Below, piece by piece: positions 34,253 to 45,574 of a stretch of DNA of 64,000 nt. This DNA comes from Kalmusia sp. IMI 367209. Its lineage: Eukaryota; Ascomycota; Dothideomycetes; Pleosporales; Didymosphaeriaceae. The stretch spans positions 434,001-498,000 of the forward strand of contig JAPEUQ010000013.1 of the NCBI GenBank assembly GCA_027946365.1, in the 5' to 3' direction. The notes beneath the pieces are model-generated. The model was not told the DNA's origin. It searched no databases and saw only the letters and a list, made by a program, of their open reading frames with translations. A program made the position numbers and the translations under genes. Numbering within the stretch: the first letter of the stretch is position 1; every line of letters begins with the position of its first letter.

Positions 34253-34866
34253 TTAGTTCTCAGACTTGTGACCTATCGCTTTCTTGACCATAAAAAACGC
34301 GCGATGAGGCCCCTTCTTACACCCTGTCTTCGTCCCGGGCCTGTCACAGCAAATCCACCTAAAGCCTTCCGGAAACTCCTCCCGCATCTCTTCAGTGTCT
34401 ATGTCACTGAAGCTACGATCGTCATCGGCCCAGACATTGTGGTCTTCATCGACTTCTACTTCATCTGTAGTACGCGTCGATCAATACAATCGAAGGAAGA
34501 AAAGAGGGCGTGATGTGGTAATGCCGGCTTACTGTCATGGTATATACACGCATCTTTGGAGTTGGTGACCACGTCGAACTCTTGGTCGCACTGAATGCAT
34601 GTTTCGTACCGCTTGCGCTTGTGGCCTTGGGGAAAGGATGGTGCTTCGGCTTCCTTTCGATTTTGTTTTATTTCAGTTTCCGGCGCGGACTCATCTCCTT
34701 CTATATCGCCGGCGATGAAAGCTTCAGTGGAATCGATAAGCAATTTAAATCATACGAATGTAAATGCGCGCCCGTTATCGAGGCAGACCTCGGTGAGAAG
34801 GCTACGGAGACGATCTTGGGTAGTGGATTGGATGGTAGATTGAAGGAGTGTTTGGAGGTCAGCCAT
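34253..34866 (-). pseudogene. Conserved fungal Cys/His zinc-finger-like protein with in-frame TGA
   Basis: The exons visible are 34866-34533 and 34464-34253, joined by a canonical 68-nt intron. They encode MADLQTLLQST at the start, then KRKRYETCIQCDQEFDV with a C-x2-C...C-x3-H zinc motif, and after the intron VWADDDRSFSDIDTEEMREEFPEG followed by CC and GCKKGPH. This matches a widespread ascomycete family of unknown function with a C2H2-like finger and an acidic D/E-rich middle. The single frame of the first exon is broken by TGA at 34752-34750. A GTATGA donor directly before it could start an intron ending at in-phase acceptors, for instance before 34689 or 34658. So the gene is either recently disrupted or has an extra intron that I cannot fix by eye. 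Confidence 0.6.
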
Positions 34867-36925
34867 ATTGTGAACTTGTATGCTGCGGATGCAAGAGAGT
34901 AAAGTCAGTGTGATGTTTGGGATGAATGGGAAGACAAGGCGATGGTGATGGGACGCGTTGTCTTGTGTTTGCTGTTTTGAGATAGCGTGAAAGACGAAAC
35001 ACGGGCCACTGTGCCCATGCAAACTCTCAACTTCAGCCCAATTGTCTTGCATTGCTAACTTCCATCGTTTCCAACCAGAGCATTATGAAACCTAAGCTCC
35101 TATTCTCTTAGGTACCGTTTGTTCCTACGTCAAATTTCTATTACATATACTCGGCCCATCTTAGTCATCGTCTTTCCTCGTCAAGCCCTTCTTCCTCACG
35201 CGCTTCGATCGATCAGACCAATGCAAACCCTTGTGATACAATATTCTACTCTGATCTGCTTCTCTACCGTGACATGTCTACGCAATGTGCGGCTTGTTCA
35301 GCATACTTTCGAGTAATGGCTGGTAGAAGGGCTCAGAGTCGTCAATATCGCTACAACGTATGCCTATGAAGAGAGATCCAAAAAGAGCATAGAGCTAGCA
35401 GCAGCTTGATATTATGTAAAACTGCTACGACGTCGTTCTACTGGGCAAGAACGAACTCTTCTACTGCAAAGACGAAGTCTGCAGGATCTTTCCATGTATT
35501 CTTGAAGGTATTTGGACGCGCCTTATGAGGAGAGTCTTATCAGAGATGCCAGTTATTGCTGAATCTTATTTGCAGGGAATCTAAACGACGGTGGCGATTT
35601 TGGTGAGGCGTTTTTCTTCTGCTGGATTGGGTCTTTCTGGTCGTCGAGCACGTGGAAACCGGGATTGCGACCTACACAATTGGCGAACTTGATACAAAGC
35701 TTTGTGTACACTTGATCTCTCGTTTGTAACGCTGTCTGTGGCATTGTGTATCAAGTATCCAATTTTTGATTAATGAAGAGTGTCGACATAATTCTTGCTA
35801 CCCATCACCGCTGAACATCGCGCGATAATGAGACTGACGGTGCAGATGTACAAAAGCCGGGTGGTACTATATATGTGAATAGAGAACCGGATGCAAGTGT
35901 GATTTGATTATAACATGTTTGAGAAGGCGAAGATGGGAGCTCAGTTCGGCGATGGTATTCGACATAAAGCGAGTGACCTGTAAATTTTAGGAGTGCCGTG
36001 ATGCGAAGTTTCATATCTTACGGAGGTAGTTAAGGGTAGAGCAGAAACTTTATGAGCCGCGAGCATCGTATGAATGCTGGCCAAGACACGTATCCGAATC
36101 AGGATATAAATTGATTAAGACGCTGACAATCTATAGCGCAGATCTCGTACGACACTCTTATGCCAATCAGAGTTCATTGAGAAGACAAACTGGTGCGCTC
36201 AACTTAGAGCCAGAATAGCTTTATTCCTAAGAAATCTCACCCAAGAGGAATAGATTTCGCTCCTGGGCATCTGCACATCTGGCGCGATTGCTATAGGCCC
36301 GAAGGTATGGTACCTTCCCTGTGTAGACGTTGAATTAGATTTGTCTTACGTCCCTACTCGCCCTCTCGTACGTTTACTTTACGAGCATTTGTCAGACTTG
36401 ACCAAAACTCCTCACTGACGGTACGCTCCTGCCTAATGCGATGGATTATACCTTTTTGCAGCGGATAGCTGATCAGCCGCCTTTCCGTACCCGATTATAC
36501 TTCCGAACTACAGCTGGAATGGTTTATGCTACTCTCAGATAATTCCTCAAAAATATAAGCCACCAGAATACGATCGATAAGCTGTCATGACTTTCATGGC
36601 GAAGACTATGCAATTATTTTGCATGGCAGGTACGAGGGTGGATTTGAAAGCCCACTGGGGTACATCGAGCTTAACTTGTCGATGCTCGTGCGTCTTACGG
36701 GGCGTAAATAGACAACGTGCATGCAGCTCATGACTAGGCGACCAAGATCCTTTCGCAAGACTTCCAAATACTGGCACAAGACAGAGAGGGCGTACTGCGA
36801 GTCATGACTATACTTAGAGGCCTAGATCAGTTTAAAAGAGAAGCTGCCGCATCGCAAGATCTAGTACTGATCTGCCTGAGCCCAAAACTCCTAATAACAT
36901 ACCCTTCTGCTTTGACTATTACCCT
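34867..36925. other. Gene-free stretch
   Basis: I see no supportable gene in these 2.06 kb. Frames of 60-100 codons (for example 35119-35316 +, 35553-35744 -, 36547-36777 -) have no domain, splice partner or composition that argues for coding. Confidence 0.6.
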
Positions 36926-38275
36926 ATGGCACGACTTTCCTCTTTACCATTACTCTTTAGCCTTGCGCGGCTGATAAATGCAAGCCCTGTGGGCGTCGCG
37001 AACGCAGCACGTCAAGCATCAACTACGAGTTTCACGACTGACCTATGGTATACGCGAGCATGTACTGAACCATCGCGATCATGCTTTCGCCAGCCTTGGA
37101 CCACAGGAGCCGAGTGCTCGACGGACGATCATATCATGTATATGATGAGCGCCATGACTAGTCCGTGAGTCTCTGCCAGTATAACAGATGCCCGAGCGTG
37201 TGAACAAATGGCAGAACGTATTGACGCATATTTAGACAATTCCCCTCTGACAAGCCTTCGGGATTCGACCCGATTGCCTGGTGTACCGACTTTCTCGCTC
37301 AGACTGACTTCGTCACTACTTCTACGACATCATCTTTAGTATCGACACGTACAACGTTCCCTATCGTGTACACTTCCGAGACAAGGACTGATTTAAGGTA
37401 CGCGATACCAAAACATAATCGATTTTGCTTTCGCATCTGCTATTATTCGTAAACGAGTGCACTGACCCCTATAGCACTCCAACGCTAACAATATACTGCC
37501 CCCGTCCCTCACCATCAATGGAATGTGGCTACAACTACATGGGTCAATACCCCGGCGGGGGACTAAAATGCCAGCCTTCTTGTGAAGACACGTCCTTCGA
37601 TCCTGACGACAGCCTTCTCACTCCCGAGCGATGCCACCAGATGTGTCTTGCACGACCAGGCTGCAAATCTTGGAATTGGGACCCCATTAATCCTTTCATT
37701 GGGCTTAGCATTTGTCGCCTTTTTAACGAGCCGTTGGGTAAAAATGGGTCGAACATCGTTGATCCGCATTCGGGACCCAGTGGAACGCAGTTCTTCGATC
37801 GGAATTGTCCGACTGCCGTGCCGACAGAATGCGCGCAGGTAGTGGAAAAGACGGAAGTGCCTAGCATGCAGATTACAGCAGCACCAGGTGTGGAAAGTGC
37901 AAGTGCGCCCGCGCAGCCAAAGGCCACATCAGCGCCCGGGGCTGCAGGGGCTCAGGGAAAAGGTGTTCATAGGCGAGATCCGGGAGACATCGAGGCACCG
38001 TCTTATATTTGGCAAATCATCTACCCTTTTGAGACGAAGGGTCTAACCCCAGCGTGCAGTTGTTTGATCACTTCTGCAAGGCCCCCTGTATCAGGGACCA
38101 AGACGATCAGGTTTTCAACGTTTACCTCGACTTCTGTAAGTCTTCTGAGGCATGAGATGATGCATAGTACAAGTCGGGGGCTAACTCAGACCAGATCATC
38201 ACAAAGACATACACGAGTACGAGGTCGTATTCCACGACACCGCATGAGACAACTACTATTCGTACTGTTGACTGA
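36926..38275 (+). CDS. Secreted PAN/Apple-like cysteine-rich protein
   Basis: Exons 36926-37164, 37236-37397, 37475-38135 and 38195-38275 give 380 residues. A signal peptide (MARLSSLPLLFSLARLINA) opens the protein. The third exon holds a cysteine-rich module: CGYNYMGQYPGGGLKCQPSCED, then LLTPERCHQMCLARPGCKSWNWD and CRLFNEPLG...FFDRNC. The Cys spacing resembles a PAN/Apple domain, a carbohydrate- or protein-binding fold. A Pro/Ala-rich linker and a Thr/Ser-rich tail (TKTYTSTRSYSTT) follow, as in O-glycosylated wall proteins. The last junction uses the AG at 38194 rather than the nearer CAG, because only this keeps the Thr-rich frame. No GPI site is evident. Confidence 0.7.
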
Positions 38276-38461
38276 AGTTTTGCAAAACAATGATTAGAAT
38301 GAATTTGGCCAAGCAATATTGGGGCTACATAATGAGTTGATATGTATTGTACAGGAATGTCAAGTAACCATGCCAAGAAATATTACTATTTTATGACCCT
38401 GGACAATGTCATAGACAATATAATAGAGAAGTAGTTCTGACCGACTCCATCCATCTCACTC

Positions 38462-39268
38462 CTATCTCCTATGTCTCCTCTTCCGACCCGCCTCAGGTAA
38501 ATGCTTTCCTCCTTCATGGATGGGACACCGACACTCGAACCCCGCCTTCTCAAAATATGCCCTTCCATACTGAAAGCACAATTCCTCTCCCGCCTCAATA
38601 TCTCTCAACGCCTGAAACAACACCACATGTCTCTTTCCAAGGCATTCCCCCCAGAGCTTCACATTCGGTTCACAGCTGCTGTTCATGAATCTGGTCCAAT
38701 TGCCTTTCTCTTCTGCATCGATGGCGCACTTGCCTGGTATCTCCAACCAATAATGCGATTGTTGAGTTCTGGACAGGGAAAGCGGTCGCAGCTCGCCGAT
38801 ATATTCCCCAAGCCACTGGTGCTTGGCGAGGGGAGTCGTAGTGTGAGCGCTGTAGCCCAGAGGCCCGGGACCGCGGATCTGAATGTTGGCGGTGATGGGT
38901 GTGAGGTGGAGCTTTGTGAAGGAGTGGTAGCATTTTACAGTGCAGAGAGAGTCGTCGCCAAGGCGTGAGCCTTCAAGAAATTAGTATGCATCTTGTAGAA
39001 ATGTCATACGTTACTTACAGTGTAGACATTCGAATTCGGGATCGTTGTAGCTGATTGCATCTAAGGTATTTCTGATCGACTTCGTCGATTTCTTCTTTGT
39101 CTTGAGCGATCTTTTCTTTTCCACGCCTTTGACTTTCTTGCACATAGCAGCGGCATTGTTCCATTCTTCTTTGCGTAGCACGTGATTTGATAATTTCACT
39201 GGAGGTCTTGCGATCTTGCATTTCTCGCCATCTCGACTATACGCAAAGAAGTCAGCTTTTTTGGCCAT
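38462..39268 (-). CDS. SET-domain protein (putative lysine methyltransferase)
   Basis: Exons 39268-39019 and 38970-38462 give 252 residues. The N-terminal third is basic (KKRSLKTKKKSTKS). The second exon holds a SET fold: GPGPLGYSAHTTTPLAKHQWLGEYIGEL, then NWTRFMNSSCEPN (the usual RFxNHSCxPN, here with Ser for His), FQALRDIEAGEELCFQYG with the catalytic-site tyrosine, and a short post-SET-like CRCPIHEG. The start at 39268 is the first ATG; a more upstream exon cannot be excluded. The target protein is unknown. The Ser in place of the invariant His is unusual and may affect cofactor binding. Confidence 0.8.
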
Positions 39269-39961
39269 ATTATCGAAGAGTATGTGTGAGACAACGGTGT
39301 GTGATAGAGGGATTGTAGTGTGTCTCTAAACAACATGGTGAAAAGGTCCTTTGATAAAGAAGCTGACATCTTTATACGTAAGGTATCTTTATTACAACTC
39401 GAACGGACGATAGCAAGCATCACGCGGGAACAACCGCAAATATTGTGTATTGAATGACTCGGAACAATAGGAGCTACCGCAAAAAAACCTACTATTAGCA
39501 TTGTTGTTAGTGAAAGATAGAGTCTCGGGGATTGTGATAACAGAGTCGGAGTGAAGTGGGGTTTATTTCACTAAACCATCCAAATGTTGGTGTTTGAACA
39601 AAAGTGTTAGCCTTATGTTTCTAGTAACTAAAGCGTAAAATCTGCCAATGCCGGCTTAGTAGCTACGTTGTACCGGCAACCGCATGATAATAACCTAGTG
39701 AAGCATCATCTAGATGGGACTTGTTACCCAAAAGTGAAGTGAGACAATTACCTTAGAATTAATGCTAGAGCGGCTTGAGTATCGTAGTAAAAATGCATGT
39801 AGGCAAAAACTGCAACCCTCGCTTCGCTAAAGGGGCAGTACCCGGGGCTCTATGTGAGGGTAGGTACTAACACACATGCGAAGATCATGATTAGGACATG
39901 CACAGTTACATGTGAGCTAGAACTGTGCTTTTTGATTCTATCTATATACTTTAAATAAGTA
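39269..39961. other. Intergenic, nothing recognised
   Basis: This AT-rich stretch of 693 bp lies between two minus-strand genes. It has short frames only. Confidence 0.6.
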
Positions 39962-42549
39962 TCATAAATTGGAATCCTTTCCTCTCGAATGTGTGCCAGG
40001 CGGGTCGAAGACCATCGTATCCTCTCGTTCTATCGGACTGATCACGACCTCGTTCCCAGCGCCCATGCGGTCCGATCTTGTCCCCGAAGTCGCCGTCATG
40101 CTTCTATCCGACTCTGAAAACGTAGGCACCCGCTCCTCTATGTCCCACTTCATCGTGTCGCTCCTCTCCACTAACGTGGTCGCAGTCGCAGAGCGCCTGA
40201 TGGTCCGACTTTTTGTAGGCAGCTCCGACATCGCTGTATTGCTCGACGTCACTGGAATTTCCTTTTCCAAGTCCGTCCAGAAGCCTTCCTGGTTTGCCTC
40301 AAAGGCCCTTCTCTGCAGTTGGAAAATCCCATCATTGACCCATCGGTCGAGACGTGGAGCAAGCGATTTCCGGAACCGCTTGAGGAAGATGAAGAAGCGG
40401 AGGATGAAGAAATTGATGAAGGAAATAACGGCTGAGAAAGTGACAATAAAGGCGAGCCCGAACACGTTCACGTTGCTGCAAATTGATCAGCTTCCAAATA
40501 GGGCATTGGTGAAGATGGAACAACGTACGCGAAACCACCAGCCTTGCGCATTTTCATCGAGTGGCATAGAGAAGAATCTCCGCTTGTAGCTGGCGCATCC
40601 GTATAACTGTCTGCCAGCTGGTTGCGAGTTATAGGCCCAACAGCTGTATCTGAAAGCATTGTTTGGAAGCCCGCCCAGGCATAGTTTTCCCAGTTCAAAG
40701 CCTCTTTAGCCCATTGATCATCTGGAAGCTGTCCTACAAAGCCATTCATATTGAGTCCTAATTGTTCAAGCCGAATCAGCGAGGGTCAAGGTACAGAAAG
40801 GAGGTCAAGCCAGGAAACATCGGCGATGCGACCAAAGAGTAGGGGCTTGGACGAGCCCTTCAACTGGAGTGGCAATTTCCTTTTTTTACAACAGAAATTA
40901 GAGGGGGAAATACATACCAGTCACCTGGAGGACCGCCGTAGAGGCTCCGTTCGTTACGTCATTCAAGAAACTAACTGCCCAAAGAAGCTTCATCAACGAG
41001 GTTTGTAGCCCAGTCAGGTCCGAAAACTCTTGCAAAAGAGACAAATCATCCGATGGCAAGCCGGTCAAAGGACTGCAAGTTTTGTCGCTTCCGGATTTGG
41101 CGGCACAAAATTGGTGCTGAAGTCATTACCATTAGCTTTGACCACGTCAACTGTCTCTGAGAGATGAACTCTGCCATACCTGAACTGCGCAACCGATGGC
41201 CCCGAGAAGAGCATCTGATTTGTATTCTGTCCGCTCTTGGTCGCCTGAACCAATGATGACCTTGCGGTGTGCGGAAAATAGAGGGTCATCGACAGGTTTG
41301 TGATACATGACATTGTTTAGTGAGATGTACGTGAAAGCCACATCGGCGTCGGTTCTGTTCATTTCGTCGAGTGTCTTCCAATTTAAGCCCCATGGAAATG
41401 GGTTAGTATGAATGCGAGTTATAATCCCACTGCACCATACGTTAGTCCATGTGGGTCATTGCCATTTTGAATAAGTCGTGACTTACCTGGAGCCATAACT
41501 GATTGAGCGATTAGCGGTGAGCTGACTCATCTTAACCAAGTATTCGGGATGTGACCCCGGGGGCAGGTCGGTGTAGTTTCCAAAACGATAGCCAACACCT
41601 TTCTCGTCAGAAGATGGCTCAAAACTTAAATCACCTCGCATCTTTGACAAGTCGATTGTTTCCTCATGCCCCTCAAGCGGTAACACATTACAGGTCGTTC
41701 GTCGGCGTACCCAAACATTGTCTCTCTCTTTTAGGTTCCAACCGAATTCTTTGCTAATGTCAAGCAGACCAGAATCCATTTCTATAGCTGGGCGATCACT
41801 GCCTAAGCACATCGACGAATGCCATGGACAGGAAGCCGGCTGTACAGTAAAAGGTATCCTCGGTTGTACAAAGACATTCCGACATGTCGCGGGTATATTG
41901 GTCTCATTCTTGTAGCAATTCTGGGTGTATGTGTGTATATACGGAATCATACCGGTTGCAAACGCAGTAGAGGCATTGTAATCGGCAGCTAGACTGGTGA
42001 CGTTGACTAGACGGCATAAGGGACTGTCCACCAGTACCTCAAGGTTAGTGGTATCTACGGCGTAAGATGTCGAGATACCAGCAGCTATAGCCGCGATAGC
42101 ATAGCATAGAACCACGGCAGCCGCAAGCCACGATCGTAAGAGAGCTGAGGCATTGTCAGCCGCTGATTATCGAAATTCGATGGAAAGGATACTACCATAA
42201 CGTAATTGACAGCGAAGGAACACTCACCTCGTTTGCTTTTAGCCCGCCAGCTCCACCAGAGCTTCATGTAGTCCGCTACGAGTGCCGTCGGCGTAGGTAG
42301 AGTCCTTAACAGAGCCTGCTGTTGCCAATACAATCCATCTGATGGTTGTCCATGTGCTCGGAACTGGTGGTAGAGAAAAATGAGGAGATTGAACAGCTGA
42401 GCGGTACCTATGGAGGTACAGATTGCGAGGAGAGCAACCACTACGTTGGCAACCGAAGAATCGATTGTCAGAGTGTGGCCCATCACAGCTCCCTGGCTCC
42501 AGTTGACCCAGAGGCCTTTCTTGACGAACTGGGCTTCGACTTCCGACAT
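39962..42549 (-). CDS. Large fungal membrane protein of unknown function (7 exons)
   Basis: Exons 42549-42228, 42144-41487, 41429-41180, 41116-40925, 40863-40833, 40757-40529 and 40475-39962 give 731 residues. The order is: an N-terminal FVKKGLWVNWSQGAVMG and first helix, the WSWRAKSKR loop, a second helix, a long Cys- and Asn-x-Ser/Thr-rich extracellular part (about 150-560), and a last helix around VNVFGLAFIVTFSAVISF followed by the cytoplasmic motif RWVNDGIFQLQRRAFEA and an acidic tail. The partial gene at 62356-64000 has the same architecture and motifs (RRKTTC, LPKDQW, DDKLQLQRLAFEG). This family is widespread in Dothideomycetes and related fungi, but I know no assigned function. The 31-nt fifth exon removes a TGA that would otherwise break the frame. 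Confidence 0.75.
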
Positions 42550-44013
42550 TGCAGCGAATGTACGTGGGTCAACAAGTAGAAAAGCAGAAGATGATATTCA
42601 CAATAGCGCTGGAGCATTGCGCGAGGACTGGGCATCTTTATCACTGACAAAATTTGCAAGCTCAATGTACAGCGACTAGCCTTGGTCTCGGCGCATAGTA
42701 GTCTGTGCTGCCCATAAGTGGAACCATCCATTGAGCATCTGTGCTTGCATTCATTGCAAGCTGTGCCGCAAAGATTGAGCTTGGACCATGGTTGTGGTCT
42801 TCGGGCGTTGGACAGGGCTGAGACAGCCCTGACCCATGGGCTCAGATGCGACTACGACAGGTGAGATGAGGTCAGGGACACCAATTATTGGGCTTTCCAG
42901 AACAAAGGTGCGATCCAGATGCTGTCAGCTACACACGTGTCGGGTTAGGGCTCTGGTACCGAGATAAGAGAGCGGGGTCTTTCATTGGAAAACCTTGAAA
43001 CGGCAAGGATGTTGAAATTGAAAGCCGAGAGAATAGAGTATCTGATGCGCAGGCAAGGAATGTATCTATTCGTTGGATAATACCATATTTCCCGAAGCAC
43101 AGGGGCCATCTACGCTAAAGCAGCTGAATGAGGTGGGGGCGCAGCGACGCCATTTGTGTAGCAGTATGAAAGGATTTCGGTAAAGGACAGCATCGACCAT
43201 ATGCCGAGCAGTTCGAGCTACACAAGGAGACGACATCATGCTCTAGTCCTTTTGTGTGCAGCTTTGCGGCAGTTTGAGGCTGTACGCCCCGCGACGTAAA
43301 CTAGTAGGTGAGTAGGGGCCGGGTATGCTGACCTGACAGGATAAGCTTGAGGAAACGCGCCTGGGCAGGGCGTTTTCGGGCAACGCTGGATGGCATGACG
43401 GGGGCGGGAGGAACCGTATTCGCTCGGTTGCTGCGATAGTTCGTCGTGGTCGGGCGAAAATTGATGGGTATTACGAAGACGGATGACGCTCCGACTGCCA
43501 CTAAACGAATCGAGTTAGTGCGTCGGGGAAAGGAAAGAGCGCTTGTCGGCGCGCCGTTGGTAACATTGTACCATAATTGCTCATGAATTTGAGATGATGC
43601 CGAGCATCGTAGCATACGACGCTGACCTAGCTAGTGGGCTGATGGTGGGCTTCTAGCTGATTGGATGTGCCTCAGAAGCTAAAGATCGGCGGAACACAGT
43701 ACAATATTCCTTGTGCCCGTGGGTATCCGGTTGGTACGCGCGTTATTGGCTCTCTGTCATACAATTCGGCCCCTCTATGAAACAGATCCTTTCATTCAAT
43801 AGAGCTCTTGCTACGAAGAGGTGGTTGAGGTTACCGTGACACAGCCTTCTAGCGAACTACTTAGCCTCCTCCTACTCGAACAGCAAGCGAATGGCTTAGT
43901 TGGGGTCCAATAGTGACATACAAATTTACATGCAACAAGCGAGATACGATTAAGCTTATACGACAAAAATAGTGTGTTGTAATGTCTTCAACCCAACAGT
44001 GTCGACGTCCGTC
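42550..44013. other. Gene-free stretch
   Basis: These 1.46 kb lie between the membrane protein start and the MDR oxidoreductase stop. The minus frame 43301-43615 (104 codons) and others have no recognisable domain. Nothing is called. Confidence 0.55.
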
Positions 44014-45148
44014 TCACACTCCTGTCAGGACTACCATCTTACCCACAGCTAGCCCTGCATCCATCCTCTTGTGAGCCTCGGGTAAATCTTCAAACTGGAA
44101 GGTCTTATCAATTGGTACAATTGCTGTGCCTGCTGCAACAGCATCTAAGTACTCTTGGAGCACGTGCTGCGGAAGGTAGTCGTCTCCGCTCGCGTACGCC
44201 GAAAGTCGCACGCCATGTGGAAGATACGCACTGTACGGCAGAGTGTTAGATTGAGATCTTTTCTACCACGGTTGACACTTACATGGGGTAGAACTCTTTT
44301 ACCGTCCATTGATTCGACAGCATCCCTACGAAACATGCGACACCTTTGACCTTGCACGCCTTCAATGTATCGGGTAACGCATCCGTCCCGACAAGCTCGA
44401 TAGCACAGTCAACACCCTTTGGCGCAATGGCCCGAACTTGCGCGGCAACTTTGCCATCGTCGACCAGGACATGGTCGACTCCAACTTTCCTGAGGGCGTC
44501 GGCTTTCTGCTGACTCCTAGTAGTTGAGAAAACGGTCAATCCGATCTGCTTGGCCAGCACGGCGGTGGCCATTCCGATCGATGAAGTCCCACCTCGAATG
44601 AGGATTGATTGGCCTTTCTGCGCATCCATTCCAATAGCAAGAGCACCATAAGTGGTGTGCAGCATCTCGGCAACGCCTCCGAGGACGGACCAATCTAGCG
44701 AGGATTTGAAGGCGACGACGTTCTCCGCTCGAACGCACGTGTACTCTATTAGACATATTAGTGTCTTTCCCGCAGAATTGGCCCTCAAGTTTCACACTTA
44801 CCAGCGTAGCCTCCATCAAAAACCCTCCCCATACCGCCCATCGTTGCGACCACTTGTTGACCCTGCTCAAACTCTCCACCTGGAGCTGATTCCACAATGC
44901 CAGTGGCTTCTATTCCGAGCACGCGAGGAAATGTGACACCTTCCGCAAGACCTTTCATCGTCAGCCATACTAAGTCCGATAGTTGTCTGAAGTCAACAAG
45001 TACCTATAAGTGTGTGATGCTCGCTTCGATTTAATCCGAAAGCTTTGACTTTAATTAGTACCCAGCCTGTCTCTGGTACCGGAATGGGAACATCCTTAAT
45101 ATAGAAGGAAGCTGGGCTCCCGGGCGCATCAAGCATCCAGGCTCGCAT
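44014..45148 (-). CDS. MDR-superfamily quinone oxidoreductase-like NADPH reductase
   Basis: Exons 45148-45004, 44951-44802, 44745-44283 and 44230-44014 give 324 residues. The GroES-like N-terminus starts MRAWMLDAPG and has FGLNRSEHHTL and PRVLGIEATG. The Rossmann part has SILIRGGTSSIGMATAVLAKQ, the nucleotide-binding turn, and VFSTTRSQQK. It ends FEDLPEAHKRMDAGLAVGKMVV. Zinc ligands of classical alcohol dehydrogenases are absent, so it belongs to the quinone oxidoreductase/enoyl reductase group that reduces activated C=C bonds or quinones with NADPH. An ATG 75 bp upstream (45223) is in frame, but family members begin at MRAW. The regulator gene at 45575-47905 lies directly upstream in the same direction. 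Confidence 0.88.
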
Positions 45149-45574
45149 TTTTCCTTTATGGAAGAGGCCGGTCTGAAAGGCTTTTCTTAGAGGGATTGAG
45201 CGACCGGGATAGCCTAACAGCATGAACTTTTATATCAAAATTGTGTTGGCACGAACAATCGAGCAGGGCGTAACCTGTGGATCGGAATTTGTAGGGCTGT
45301 GGCGTTTCCTACGTACGTGGGGGCATGTTTGTCAGCTAACGTAAGCTTTCCCCGCGTTCTTATTGATCCTAACAAAGCAAACTCTAGTGCGGAATGCATT
45401 CCTTCGAAATCGGAGTTACACAAGTGTTATCTCAATATGCTGACATGATTACAATCAAGAAATCTCTATCAGGCTAATTTTGAGACGAAAGCGATGTCGA
45501 AGCTGATGCCTTTTGTATAGCGCTACTGGATTTCGAAACACGTGTAATCAATCCAATGGTCGACTGAAAAATGT

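Noticed and set aside
43301..43615. 104-codon minus frame
   Set aside because: No domain; low-complexity Pro/Arg/Thr composition and no supported start.
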